DNA of 64,000 nt from DAOUVR01 sp034430535 (GCA_964443325.1 CAYUCL010000003.1:62001-126000), one strand, 5' to 3'; shown: positions 17,305 to 26,548, counted from the first letter of the stretch. Notes: generated from the sequence alone by a model not told the origin. Numbers and translations: made by a program.

Positions 17305-18744
17305 CTATGGCAACTTATACACTGGCTCTGTAGGTAGATCCTTGAAATCAGGATGGTCCGTAGGAAGTCCCAGAGAATGCCTGGCCGCAGCCTTATATCG
17401 CTCCCAATCGGCCTGCATATAAACCGTCATTCGCTGAGCCGCCAAAGACCCCTCAGCATGAATGGTAAGCGCTCCCATGAAAGACGAGCCCTCACGGTTT
17501 ACCGCATTCATAAGTTGTATCCTCTCCTCAGCAGGATACTCCGCAGCGCCCTGAAGATACTTCTCCAGATAAGGACGGATTTCGGGATTGTCCCAGTCCT
17601 TCAGCGAAGGCATGGTTGCTGGAAGCCCACCAGTTATGTCCTGGAGATACTTGACTGCCTGATGCCAATTTTCGGCAAACCAGAACTTAGCACAATTGCT
17701 ATAGACCGGATTGGGCGCCGCCAGACCTATCTCCGGGTCTATTGTAGCGTCTAAAGCTGCTGCCTTGCCCAGAGCCTCATTTATCTCAGCATACATAGCA
17801 AGCCAGGCTAGCATGTCCATAATACGGGTAGCACGAGTGAGTCCATTGTGTTCTGCCATTAACATGGCAGTCCCTGCAAGCGTCTGGAGCATAACCGTCT
17901 TGTAGGTGGCGGCAGTAAGTCGATGGTATCGCGCGAATGACATCGCTACCTCCCTTGAAAACTGCCACTCCCCGGCGAGGAAAACCTTGTCCCAGGGAAC
18001 AAAAACATCGTCAAAGACAATCATCGGGTGTGCCCCAGGCTGCCCCTGATCCGACATAGTCCCAATAAAAACAACCCCTTTGGCGTTGCATGGTACGGCA
18101 CAGGCCACAGCATAATCTTTGGCCGGCTCATTGTGGTTGCGTGAGGGCAATACTACTAGCCAATTGGCATAAATGGCGTCGGTGATGTGAACCTTGGCAC
18201 CCCTGATGACGATACCATCGCTGCTTCGGTCAACGATCCTGACATAGAAATCTGGATTCGCTTGCCTTGGGTCTTCGGGGTGCAAGCTCCTGTTGCCTTT
18301 CACATCGGTCATTGTAGCAACAATGCCAGGGTCATGTTTCTGACAATAATTGCGGAATTCTTCAACGTGCTCGGCATAATTGGTGCCTATCGCCAGGTCC
18401 ATCTTCCTGGCGCTGTAGGCAATTCCGTTCAGTCCATCAATTCCGGTGAACTTCGTACCTCCGGCAGCCGAGCGAAACAGCGTCTGAATGATCAGTCTCC
18501 GTCTCTGAAGATCTTCACCAGTCTTAGGCACGTGATAAACAAAAGGATACTCTTCCCCATCCTTCACCACATTGAACAGCTCACGGTTCTCAGGCTGCAA
18601 AGCTATATAGTATTCTGAAGCTGCGTGCTCCACTGCTCTCTTGTAAGCTGGAAGGGAAGGTACATCCGATACCCTCTCCCCATCCTGGTAAACTACCCTT
18701 CCATCTCTCAGGTCTTCTACAAACTGCTCAGGCGTCCTAAGCAT
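17305..18744 (-). CDS. HpaB/AbfD superfamily protein, second copy
   Basis: A 479-residue paralogue of the 3476-4963 protein with the same landmarks: MTDVKGNRSLHPED, DFYVRIVDRSSDGIVIRGAK, MIVFDDVFVPWDKVFLAGEW and HAEGSLAAQRM. The positions that hold the Fe-S cluster in AbfD are again not cysteines (SAAGGTKFTGIDGL in the first site, HRLTAATY in the second), so this too should be a cluster-free flavoprotein. A loop present in the first copy (ITTPPHFTETGEEAQWNWPL) is shortened here. AAGGAGG lies just before the ATG. It follows the glycyl radical enzyme on the same strand after a terminator, so it has its own promoter. Confidence 0.75.
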   Translation of the reverse strand: MLRTPEQFVEDLRDGRVVYQDGERVSDVPSLPAYKRAVEHAASEYYIALQPENRELFNVVKDGEEYPFVYHVPKTGEDLQRRRLIIQTLFRSAAGGTKFTGIDGLNGIAYSARKMDLAIGTNYAEHVEEFRNYCQKHDPGIVATMTDVKGNRSLHPEDPRQANPDFYVRIVDRSSDGIVIRGAKVHITDAIYANWLVVLPSRNHNEPAKDYAVACAVPCNAKGVVFIGTMSDQGQPGAHPMIVFDDVFVPWDKVFLAGEWQFSREVAMSFARYHRLTAATYKTVMLQTLAGTAMLMAEHNGLTRATRIMDMLAWLAMYAEINEALGKAAALDATIDPEIGLAAPNPVYSNCAKFWFAENWHQAVKYLQDITGGLPATMPSLKDWDNPEIRPYLEKYLQGAAEYPAEERIQLMNAVNREGSSFMGALTIHAEGSLAAQRMTVYMQADWERYKAAARHSLGLPTDHPDFKDLPTEPVYKLP

Positions 18745-18858
18745 GATACCTCCTTAGTCTGTTCTTAATTATGCACATATTTTTAAAAAACAACCCTAAC
18801 GTTATTTTCGCGATATGACCCCCTCCCTTCATGTATCTCTATGAGTCAAGGCATCGAT

Positions 18859-18887
18859 ATTGTGGTATTTCCAAGTTGCCTTGTCAA
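18859..18887 (-). promoter_or_regulatory. Putative promoter of the second HpaB-like gene
   Basis: On the minus strand TTGACA (18887-18882), 17-bp spacer, CACAAT (18864-18859), about 115 bases upstream of the ATG. Confidence 0.45.
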
Positions 18888-18945
18888 TTATTTGTATTTA
18901 CCCACACCAACGTTATACTATCATACCACTATCCGAAATCTTTTT

Positions 18946-18981
18946 AAAAAAAGAATGAGCCCCCCGACTTCACCGGAGGGC
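18946..18981 (-). terminator. Rho-independent terminator after the glycyl radical enzyme
   Basis: Read on the minus strand, GCCCTCCG (18981-18974) pairs with CGGGGGGC (18966-18959) around a 7-base loop, one pair being a G-T wobble, followed closely by seven T (18952-18946). It lies 25 bases after the stop at 19007. Confidence 0.75.
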
Positions 18982-19006
18982 CCCATTCAATATTCCCAGC
19001 CTATCT

Positions 19007-21538
19007 CTAGCCCAGTCCTTGCACTGTCCTCTGGATAATATTGTCCTGTGTCTTGCGGCTGATGTCCACAAAATGGGCGCTGTACCCAGCCACCCGCACT
19101 ATCAACTCCTGGTACTTCTCCGGCTCCCGCTGCGCCGCCCGCAACGTGGCATCATCTACCATGTTGAACTGCACATGGTCCAGCCCCAGGTCAGCCCATG
19201 TCTTCATGTACGCCTTCCATAGCTGATACCCCTTCTCCCCCGCTAGCTGCGTCGGAGAAAGCCGCTGGTTCAACAGGAACGCCCGGCCATCGCTGATGTG
19301 GTTTATCTTGCCGCATGACTTCAGCACCGCTGTTGGCCCCTTCTTGTCAAGTCCAGGGCCTGGTGAAAGGCCTCCGTCGTAGAGGGCGTCGCCCAGCCTC
19401 CTGCCATTGGGCAAGGCATGTACCCTATTGGAGAAATGGATGTTGCCGCTCACATTCTCCGGCAGCACCGGCCATGGGTTTCCGCAAGGGTCCTTCAACT
19501 CGTGGGAGTGTCGGCTTATTTCGTGCAAGCAGCGCACCATTATATCGTCCACGTAGTCTTCATCATTGCCCCACTTGGGAGCTCTCTTGACGAAGTCAAG
19601 CCGTATTTCCTCGTAGCCCTCCCAGTTGGCTTCAAGGGCGGTTATCAACTGGTCCATTGAGTACTTCTTATCTTCAAATACGAGCTTCTTCACCGCCGCC
19701 AGAGCATCTACATTCTCTACCCATGTGAAGAAGGTAACCCAGCTATTGCCTCGCTCACCAGACCTTGGGTCGACTGTGTCCCAACCGCTGTCCACCGACC
19801 TCTCGGAGATGCCCGACAAGAATGGACGACCGAAACTCTTATAGGAATTCGCCCGCCCGGCGTTAACGATGCGCACCCCAAAGTTCATCAACCACTCCAT
19901 CTGTTTGACCCACGCCTCAAACAATTGCTCAAAGTCGGTGAACTGACGCGCATCGCCAGTCTTCGGCCCTATCTGCATCTGCATACAATGGTCATATCCA
20001 TTATGGAGGGCATACTCGATCATCTTTGCGGCGTTCATAGTCGCCGATGCCATTCGGCACGGCTGATAGCCATACTTGGTGGTGGGAGCGGGCGACATGC
20101 ACGCCTGGTGCACCCATGTCCTCATCTCCTCCAGAGGGTGATTATGCCAGTACATCCCATTTTGAATCAGGATGGGGTCATTGCGAATCGAGGGATAGCC
20201 CAGACCATGCCTGATACACTCGAATATCTCCCGCATTACCTCATCTTTTACCTGAGGATGCCAGCGGAAGCCAAAGGTAGGGTTGGACACCCGCACCATC
20301 CTCGCCGCCTGCAGGAACGCTGTCGTCAGGTCGGTACATGCATCACTACCATCCTTATTTACCCCACCCAGAGTCCACACCCAGGTGCCTACTATGCCCT
20401 GCAGCGCTTCGGCTCCACCTCGGCCTAAAAAGTGGCCCATTTCGTAGGCTCGGATGAGGGACTCCCCTACCAGGTCGAGCGCTTCGTCCTTGGTGAGTGT
20501 CTTATCTATATTCACATCCTTGTTGTAATAGGGCCAGCCATAGTAGTCCGGTCGTGTAGGCCACGCCGACTCAAATTCCTCCAGTCTGGTCCAGGTTTGT
20601 ATGAAGTGCTGCATCTGCAAATGCTCCTGGAAGGTTCTGGCCGGCTTCGCCGGCACCCGCTCGCAGGTTTCGGCGACCTTCAGCAGCTCCTCCTTGCGCC
20701 TGGCATCCGGTTCATAGTTCTCCGCTATAATCCGCGCCAGCCTTGCATATCGCTTAGCGTGATTGATGCAACCCTCCAGTGCGATCTGCATCGCCTCCCA
20801 GTTGGGCAGCTTCTCGTAAATGTCAAGCTCAGCACCATCGGGCGTGCCATCTAGCTGATCCTCACCCTCATCGATCTTCACCTGGATGTCGTTGATCATA
20901 TCCTCGAATCCCTTGCCACCACCCACCTCCTGGTTCTTACCAAATATGTACTCATAATCTTTACCGGAATAACCATAGCTGCCACCGAAAGGAAAACCCC
21001 ACATGAGCGCCCCTGTAATGTACTTCCCCACATCCTCAGACCTGAGAATCTTGAACATCTCCTTTATATGACCCTGAGTGCCCCAGTAGTTGGCGACATC
21101 AGACATAATCTGTAAGGATTCCTCCTTCGGCTCAGGGATGATGATCGGATCATTGTAGATCTCACCACCCATCATCTGCGCATTGGCATACAGGGTGTTC
21201 GGAAGGTTACCCTCAGTAGCTACAAGCTGTGCATGATCGCTTATGAAAACAGTCCTGTTTTCCATCATATAGGCCAGAGCCTTCGCCCTCCTCAGCATGA
21301 GGGGGTTACCTTCGCTCGCCTTCCAGCCCTCGGTGTATAGCTGTGGGCTTTCCAGGTCAATCTTTAGACCCTGTTCATACGCCCCTCCCCTTCGCCCCTT
21401 TTTCCACACCGCTTTCCTCAGGTAGTCCAGCCTCGGCGACCTCTTCTTCTCCGCCGCCCACCACCACGCCCTTTCCGTCTCGAGCTCATCTACAGACTTA
21501 TCTGGCGCTGCACTTTGCTTTGCTATTATTTCCGCCAT
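19007..21538 (-). CDS. Glycyl radical enzyme, X-succinate-synthase-like catalytic subunit
   Basis: An 843-residue glycyl radical enzyme. The radical site is RVAGYSAHFVD with Gly818, the active Cys is probably Cys480 in HQACMSPAPTTKYG. The spacing of 338 residues is nearly that of benzylsuccinate synthase (Cys493 to Gly829), and a Cys followed by Met-Ser-Pro rather than the GCVE of diol dehydratases and decarboxylases points to fumarate-adding enzymes (Bss/Ass/Nms), as I recall them. A small Fe-S protein encoded just upstream on the same strand fits the small subunits of that class. The reaction would be radical addition of a hydrocarbon or methyl-aromatic to fumarate. No activating radical SAM enzyme is in the window. 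The exact substrate cannot be read from the sequence. Confidence 0.7.
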   Translation of the reverse strand: MAEIIAKQSAAPDKSVDELETERAWWWAAEKKRSPRLDYLRKAVWKKGRRGGAYEQGLKIDLESPQLYTEGWKASEGNPLMLRRAKALAYMMENRTVFISDHAQLVATEGNLPNTLYANAQMMGGEIYNDPIIIPEPKEESLQIMSDVANYWGTQGHIKEMFKILRSEDVGKYITGALMWGFPFGGSYGYSGKDYEYIFGKNQEVGGGKGFEDMINDIQVKIDEGEDQLDGTPDGAELDIYEKLPNWEAMQIALEGCINHAKRYARLARIIAENYEPDARRKEELLKVAETCERVPAKPARTFQEHLQMQHFIQTWTRLEEFESAWPTRPDYYGWPYYNKDVNIDKTLTKDEALDLVGESLIRAYEMGHFLGRGGAEALQGIVGTWVWTLGGVNKDGSDACTDLTTAFLQAARMVRVSNPTFGFRWHPQVKDEVMREIFECIRHGLGYPSIRNDPILIQNGMYWHNHPLEEMRTWVHQACMSPAPTTKYGYQPCRMASATMNAAKMIEYALHNGYDHCMQMQIGPKTGDARQFTDFEQLFEAWVKQMEWLMNFGVRIVNAGRANSYKSFGRPFLSGISERSVDSGWDTVDPRSGERGNSWVTFFTWVENVDALAAVKKLVFEDKKYSMDQLITALEANWEGYEEIRLDFVKRAPKWGNDEDYVDDIMVRCLHEISRHSHELKDPCGNPWPVLPENVSGNIHFSNRVHALPNGRRLGDALYDGGLSPGPGLDKKGPTAVLKSCGKINHISDGRAFLLNQRLSPTQLAGEKGYQLWKAYMKTWADLGLDHVQFNMVDDATLRAAQREPEKYQELIVRVAGYSAHFVDISRKTQDNIIQRTVQGLG

Positions 21539-21638
21539 TTACCTTACCTCCCGGTTTTTACTCACGCCCCTGCAATCAGGGTAATCACCACTAGACTGCC
21601 ACCAGCTTGCTCTTTTCTCGCTACCCCCCAACCCTGCG

Positions 21639-21995
21639 TCACTTCATCAACTGCCTTTGGTGACGACTATACCGCGGGTCGAATGCCTCTCCAATATCAG
21701 TGTCGATAAGCTCCATCTCTTTATAATACTTACACTTGCTGGCATCCATCTTTATATCTGACATCAAGTTCACTTCACCATCCAGCACAAACACCGGCGG
21801 CTCGCTCTCAATCTGAGAACCCATTTTCAAAACGAGACAGTGACCGGCGGTAAGTCCGGCAGAAGCGAAAAAGTTCTTGCATTTCCCGCATGCCTTTTCG
21901 GGTATATACTCCCTCTCTTCTACAGTTTTGCCCAGCTCTTGCATACTCAAATAGCCCTGCTTCACCTGATCCCATTCACTCTTTCTCCTCGGCAT
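21639..21995 (-). CDS. Small Fe-S subunit of the glycyl radical enzyme (BssB/BssC/HpdC-like)
   Basis: A 118-residue protein with the pattern ACGKCKNFFASAGLTAGHC and, about 35 residues on, SKCKYY: a CxxC, a C after 14 residues and a final C. This is the arrangement of the HiPIP-like [4Fe-4S] small subunits of benzylsuccinate synthase and related glycyl radical enzymes, where they shield and tune the catalytic subunit. It is longer than BssB, with an extra charged N-terminus and C-terminus. The start at 21995 follows GGAGGG by 4 bases; an upstream in-frame Met lacks a site. The catalytic subunit starts 100 bases downstream, so the pair is likely an operon. Confidence 0.6.
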   Translation of the reverse strand: MPRRKSEWDQVKQGYLSMQELGKTVEEREYIPEKACGKCKNFFASAGLTAGHCLVLKMGSQIESEPPVFVLDGEVNLMSDIKMDASKCKYYKEMELIDTDIGEAFDPRYSRHQRQLMK

Positions 21996-22040
21996 GCCAC
22001 CCTCCTTTCCGTTATCTCCATATATCAAAACTGTAATGCT

Positions 22041-22069
22041 ATTTTGAAATAACCATGCTGGCTTGTCAA
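22041..22069 (-). promoter_or_regulatory. Putative promoter of the glycyl radical operon
   Basis: On the minus strand TTGACA (22069-22064), 17-bp spacer, CAAAAT (22046-22041), about 45 bases before the small-subunit start. Confidence 0.45.
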
Positions 22070-22215
22070 TTCTTTCCTATTAGCTAAGCCAATATTAAAT
22101 GATTTTGTCATAATCTAACTATTCTGGATAAATGTGATGTGAGGTCAAGGCATTAACACTTGAGGTTGGGTTTCTAACTGCTATTCACATTTCCCTTAGA
22201 TTTGAGGCCTTGTTG

Positions 22216-23394
22216 CTACTGCCGGCTTAGCTCGACGAACCCGGTCTCCTCCACACAGGTATCCGTGCCATATATCCGCTTCTTCCAACGGACACTACCA
22301 CCGACCACCCGCAGCGCACCGGCATACAGTGCAGCCAGATAAAGAAATGAGAATCCAAACGGGTGCAGTAGAGTCGAAACAGGCGACTCCTTGAAGCGAT
22401 TGTGCACAAGCCAGCGCATACTTATTATGGCAACCACCTGAAAAAATATAACGCCTCGTATTTCAATTGGAGTAGCATTCAAAACAAGTACGTTCCAAAG
22501 CGAGTAGAAGGGAGCTAAAAAGAAAATGTAGCCCGCTACAAACATCCCAACATACCCCACCGGCGATATTGCTGCTATTGGATAAAGCGACCTGACAAGC
22601 CCCTCCCACATCGCTCCTACGCTCCGGTACATATTGCATGAAACCACCGGCGATAAATCAATTGCCATATGCCGCCCGCCATGTCGGCAGACCTCCGCAC
22701 CCAGCCAGACATCTTCAATTATTTTGGACTTCACCGCCTCATGTCCGCCAATGTGCCAGTATGCCTCTGTCGGGAAAAGCATGAACTGACCTATAGCCAG
22801 TGACGGTTTCGGCTTCTTGCAGCGCTGAAGCCACCACAATGGTAACCAGCTCATGATAATAAAGTATATGACTGGAATTGCCACCTTCTGAGGTAAAGAA
22901 GTGGTAAGCTGACGGGGAAGCCCAGATAACAGCGCAGGTTTTGATTTAAGAGCCAAGGCAAGCACACTGCGTAGCATATGGGGAGCATGAGTGGTATCAG
23001 CATCGATAAACAGCAGCCATGAACCTCCAGCCACCTTGGCCAATTGGTGGCAGGCGAAGGGCTTGCCTGCCCAGCCTTCATCACGAGGTTCGCCCCTGAG
23101 CAGTCGGATACGGCTGTCAGTAGCCGCCATCTGTTGCACGATATGAGCCGTATTATCCGAGGAGTCGTCATCCAGCACCAGAATCTCAAAATTGGGATAA
23201 TCCTGTTTCTTCAGACACTCTAGACAGTTCCCGATGTTCGCTTCCTCATCCCTGGCGGGAATAAGAACAGATATGAGAGGTGCTGGATCGGCTATGACGC
23301 CATCAGCCAGTGGTCTCTTGAGGGATCTCAAATTGAGAACAAGATTAAACACAAAGATAAGGAGGCCTGCGGCTATGACCATCTGATATATCAT
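22216..23394 (-). CDS. Membrane glycosyltransferase family 2
   Basis: A 392-residue GT2 enzyme. It begins with a transmembrane helix (MVIAAGLLIFVFNLVLNL), then the GT-A domain with LISVLIPARDEEANIGNCL, ILVLDDDSSDNT, LLFIDADTTH (DxD metal site) and a late EDVWLGAEVCRHGG (the acceptor ED). Three or four hydrophobic segments follow near the C-terminus, giving the layout of GT2 enzymes that glycosylate carotenoids, hopanoids or lipids on the cytoplasmic face. It starts 23 bases after plsY and is probably co-transcribed with it, which fits a lipid role. The sugar and acceptor are unknown. Confidence 0.8.
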   Translation of the reverse strand: MIYQMVIAAGLLIFVFNLVLNLRSLKRPLADGVIADPAPLISVLIPARDEEANIGNCLECLKKQDYPNFEILVLDDDSSDNTAHIVQQMAATDSRIRLLRGEPRDEGWAGKPFACHQLAKVAGGSWLLFIDADTTHAPHMLRSVLALALKSKPALLSGLPRQLTTSLPQKVAIPVIYFIIMSWLPLWWLQRCKKPKPSLAIGQFMLFPTEAYWHIGGHEAVKSKIIEDVWLGAEVCRHGGRHMAIDLSPVVSCNMYRSVGAMWEGLVRSLYPIAAISPVGYVGMFVAGYIFFLAPFYSLWNVLVLNATPIEIRGVIFFQVVAIISMRWLVHNRFKESPVSTLLHPFGFSFLYLAALYAGALRVVGGSVRWKKRIYGTDTCVEETGFVELSRQ

Positions 23395-23417
23395 GCTCTC
23401 GTCCTGCGATTGCTAAC

Positions 23418-24044
23418 TCAGGTTTCTCGCCCCTTTATTTGAAGCCAACCAATCAGCCTTCCGTTAAGGCTGGGAATAGTCTGCAACTCACGATAATGCT
23501 TCAGTGCCAATATTGCAAGCACACACAGCATGAACAACGATTCCCAGGGTCTTGCCCCCATAATTGCAAGGCAAGCCAATGAACCCGCTGCGGTGAGTAT
23601 GACTGCCCATGCGTCAGTACGTACGAAAAGGAAAGCTAACACCATTAGGACGGTAAACGTAGCCAGTATCTCGTACTGAGGCAGCGCCAGCATGACACCA
23701 AAAGTGATAGCTATCGCTTTACCCCCTCTGAAGCGGAGCAGGGGGGAGAAGGCATGTCCCAATATCGCACTCACTGCGACCGCCATAACTGCCGGCTCTG
23801 ACAAACTAAAAAACCAGTGCGCCAGCGCTACGAATGGCACACCTTTCAATATGTCCAAGCCCAATGCAAGGGAACCAAGCTTACGGCCTCCAGATCGGAA
23901 CACATTGGCAGAACCGGGATTGCCATCTCCGTAATCTCTTATATCTTTACCCAGGCGCCACCGGCCAATCCACACCGAAAACGGGCATGCACCTAGCGAG
24001 AAGGCGCCCAGAGCTAGCAGTAGAAAACAGAATAAATCCCCCAT
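23418..24044 (-). CDS. plsY: Glycerol-3-phosphate acyltransferase PlsY
   Basis: A 208-residue integral membrane protein that transfers an acyl group from acyl-phosphate to glycerol-3-phosphate, the first step of phospholipid synthesis in most bacteria. The three family motifs are visible: DYGDGNPGSANVFR (motif 1), GHAFSPLLRFRGGKAIA (motif 2) and a degenerate third near the C-terminus. Five hydrophobic segments are seen. Its substrate-forming partner PlsX is encoded at 49001-50035, so both halves of the PlsX/PlsY route occur in the window. It begins a two-gene unit with the glycosyltransferase. Confidence 0.88.
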   Translation of the reverse strand: MGDLFCFLLLALGAFSLGACPFSVWIGRWRLGKDIRDYGDGNPGSANVFRSGGRKLGSLALGLDILKGVPFVALAHWFFSLSEPAVMAVAVSAILGHAFSPLLRFRGGKAIAITFGVMLALPQYEILATFTVLMVLAFLFVRTDAWAVILTAAGSLACLAIMGARPWESLFMLCVLAILALKHYRELQTIPSLNGRLIGWLQIKGRET

Positions 24045-24163
24045 TTGAATGCTCTCGATAGAAATTGCTCAGATACCTTGCTTTTCTACGCGTAACATAA
24101 ACCATAACCCCATTGTTAGTCAATAGCAGAAAAGGTACCTTAATCCGTGGATTCTTCTTGAGG

Positions 24164-24229
24164 GCTGAGGGAGTCCTCTCCCTCAGCTTTCGTGAAGGAA
24201 TCCTTCACAGAAGGACCTTCACGCCTCAG
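24164..24229. repeat. Cluster of alternative hairpins upstream of plsY
   Basis: GCTGAGGGAG (24164-24173) pairs with CTCCCTCAGC (24178-24187). Directly after, CGTGAAGG (24191-24198) can pair either with CCTTCAC (24202-24208) or with CCTTCACG (24216-24223), in the second case enclosing TCCTTC/GAAGGA (24201-24206/24210-24215). CTGAGG (24165-24170) can also pair with CCTCAG (24224-24229). It may be a dispersed repeat or a structured RNA. No gene lies here. Confidence 0.5.
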
Positions 24230-24608
24230 AAAAAACCAACTAACAGACGAGTCTTTTGAATCCGAACTCACAGACCAAGGAGGTAGGTGCCAGAGATATT
24301 TTGCCAACCATAAACCGGGCCATAATGACAGATAACACCTTATATCTTAAGATAACTTTATACGGTTAATAGGAGCGTAGGCTGTTCTCTCGGACCACTT
24401 TCGGCCAGTTTGTGAGACCCCATGCTGCCGATGCCACCTGGTATGTTGAATGTGCTATAATTCCGCGAGGGGCTTAAGGCAGAGTGTTTTGCATTCTGCC
24501 ACTACGAACGACCAGGCATGCAAAATCTACGCTTGATAGCGTGTCAAAGCTATACAAGCAGGCAGAGCTTGGTCAGTATTGCTACATATACAACGGGGGG
24601 CTGATTGT
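24230..24608 (+). promoter_or_regulatory. Intergenic region with an extended -10 promoter
   Basis: The stretch has no gene. TGCTATAAT (24453-24461) is an extended -10 element without a clear -35, about 150 bases before the epoxide-hydrolase start. Nothing else stands out. Confidence 0.35.
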
Positions 24609-25502
24609 ATGAATCATAAATGGCAGCATCGTTTTGTGAATACAAATGGAATCCGTATGCACTACGTTGAGCAGGGAGAGGGTTTCCCCGTGCTCCTCCT
24701 CCATGGTTTTCCCGAGCTTTGGTATTCATGGAGATACCAGATACCGGAGTTGGCCAATGCCGGCTTCCACGCCATTGCACCCGACCTGCGCGGCTATGGT
24801 GAGACAGACAAGCCTGAGGGCATCGAGTCCTATGACATCCATCATTTGATTGGAGACCTGGTAGGTTTACTTGATGCTCTTGAGTTGGAGCGCGCAGTGA
24901 TTGTAGGGCATGATTGGGGTGGCATTATTACCTGGCAGATGGCTTTGATATGTCCAGAGCGCGTTGAGCGAGTGATCTCACTGAATACTCCTTTCCAACT
25001 TCACGGCCCCGTGCGGCCAACAGAGGCCTTCAGCCAAACCCCTGACGGCCGGTTCAACTATATCATCTATTTTCAGCAGCCGGGACAGGCCGAAGCGGAT
25101 ATTGAGCCTAATATAGAGGCCTTTTTGGAAACGACGATGCGCCGTCTCGCCACAGAAGAAAGCTTCATTACCGAGGAGACCCTCAAGGTCTTTTCTAATG
25201 CCTTCCACAAAGGGGGCCTAACTGGCCCGATTAATTACTATCGCAACTTCGACCGCAACTGGGAGACAACCGCTCATCTCACAGGCCGCAAAGTCACTAT
25301 GCCCGCACTCATGATTTGCGCCGAAAATGACTCGATACTCACACCACAAATGACGAATGGTATGGAACGTCATGTTCCCAATCTCACCACTCGCCTGGTT
25401 AAGAATTGCGGGCACTGGACCCAGCAAGAGCGACCCGACGAGGTCAACCGCCTGATCATAGAATTCCTTCACGACCTGAAGAGGAGGCGAGACAATGTTT
25501 GA
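24609..25502 (+). CDS. Epoxide hydrolase-like alpha/beta hydrolase
   Basis: A 297-residue alpha/beta hydrolase. HGFPELWYSWRYQ forms the oxyanion-hole loop, GHDWGGIITWQ carries the nucleophilic Asp typical of epoxide hydrolases and haloalkane dehalogenases, ENDSILTP supplies the acid region and NCGHWTQQERPDEVN the catalytic His. HGFPE-W-SWR and lid wording favour epoxide hydrolase (or fluoroacetate dehalogenase-like) over haloalkane dehalogenase. The start at 24609 follows GGGGGG about 8 bases upstream. The last 8 bases overlap the start of the next Fe-S gene, so it heads the operon that ends with EtfA and may feed an oxidised intermediate into it. Confidence 0.8.
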   Translation: MNHKWQHRFVNTNGIRMHYVEQGEGFPVLLLHGFPELWYSWRYQIPELANAGFHAIAPDLRGYGETDKPEGIESYDIHHLIGDLVGLLDALELERAVIVGHDWGGIITWQMALICPERVERVISLNTPFQLHGPVRPTEAFSQTPDGRFNYIIYFQQPGQAEADIEPNIEAFLETTMRRLATEESFITEETLKVFSNAFHKGGLTGPINYYRNFDRNWETTAHLTGRKVTMPALMICAENDSILTPQMTNGMERHVPNLTTRLVKNCGHWTQQERPDEVNRLIIEFLHDLKRRRDNV

Positions 25503-26523
25503 ACTAATATTTGATGAAAAGAAATGCTTGGCTTGCCAGACTTGTGATTGTCTCACCAAGTGCCAGTATATGGATATAGACATAGATACAGCGAAAACAG
25601 AGATGAGGAAGATAATCAACGGTGAAGATTCTTTCGTATTACACCAGTGCGTAACATGCTATGCCTGCGAGGAATACTGCAAAATGGGGAACCACCCCTT
25701 CTATCTAATCGCTGAGCGCCAGGAAGAACTGGGCATACCGCCTACGCCCAAGCCTGTTATCAGGCAATGGGTTCAATTGGCTATCCCGCAGATGGGAGAA
25801 CTCAAGATTGAACAGGTTAAGGAGCCGGTTCTCAGTATGTGCATGTTCGGTCAGCTTGCTGGTTCAATCCAGGGGAAACTGTTTGACGGTGTCTCCATTC
25901 TACCAAGGGAGAATCAAGAAGGGATGCAATTCTTCTGTCAGTTGATGTACCTGCACTTTGCCAGGACTTCCGTAATAAAAGAGAGGCTCCCGAGGATAAT
26001 AGAGAACATCACCAAGCACAATATCACAGAGCTCATATGCTTCCACGACGAGTGCTACGGTACCTTTACCTCATACGCACCTGCCGTGGGCATCGAAGTC
26101 CCGTTCAAACCAATTCATTTCTTTGAGTATCTGTACAACAGGCTAGTGGAACTCAAGGACGACATAAAACCGCTGAATTTGAAGGTGGCTTATCAGCGTC
26201 CCTGCTCGTCCAGGCTTTCCCCAGAAAAACTCCACTTCGTCGACGATATCTTCAACCTGATAGGGGTGGAGAGCGTCAAAAGAGAGTATGTTGGCGAGAA
26301 TGCCCTATGCTGCGGAGCACCTATCAGAGGACAGAGAAAGGAAGGAAGCCGTCAACTCGCTATTGATTTGCAGCGGAGAAACATACAGGATATGATTGAC
26401 GCTGGGGCCGAATTCTGCGTTTTCAACTGCCCCTATTGCTTCCTTACCCTGTCGGAGCGCGTTACCAAGAGCGGCTTGAAGCCCGTCTTTATGGGCGACC
26501 TTTGCCGGCTCGCCGTTGGCTAG
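25495..26523 (+). CDS. Ferredoxin/CCG-domain oxidoreductase subunit (HdrB/GlpC-like), copy 1
   Basis: A 342-residue soluble Fe-S protein. The N-terminus has two cysteine sets: CLACQTCDCLTKC, and CVTCYACEEYC (CxxCxxCxxxC). The C-terminal half has CCG-type motifs: RPCSSRLSPEK, NALCCGAPIRG and FNCPYCFLTL, as in HdrB, GlpC and LutA, which carry a non-cubane or [4Fe-4S] centre. It would pass electrons from the FAD oxidase encoded next (26549-27928). The ATG lies inside the end of the epoxide-hydrolase gene (ATGTTTGA overlap). A near copy lies at 28108-29154. Confidence 0.8.
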   Translation: MFELIFDEKKCLACQTCDCLTKCQYMDIDIDTAKTEMRKIINGEDSFVLHQCVTCYACEEYCKMGNHPFYLIAERQEELGIPPTPKPVIRQWVQLAIPQMGELKIEQVKEPVLSMCMFGQLAGSIQGKLFDGVSILPRENQEGMQFFCQLMYLHFARTSVIKERLPRIIENITKHNITELICFHDECYGTFTSYAPAVGIEVPFKPIHFFEYLYNRLVELKDDIKPLNLKVAYQRPCSSRLSPEKLHFVDDIFNLIGVESVKREYVGENALCCGAPIRGQRKEGSRQLAIDLQRRNIQDMIDAGAEFCVFNCPYCFLTLSERVTKSGLKPVFMGDLCRLAVG

Positions 26524-26548
26524 AAACTAGCATAATGGAGATGATACT

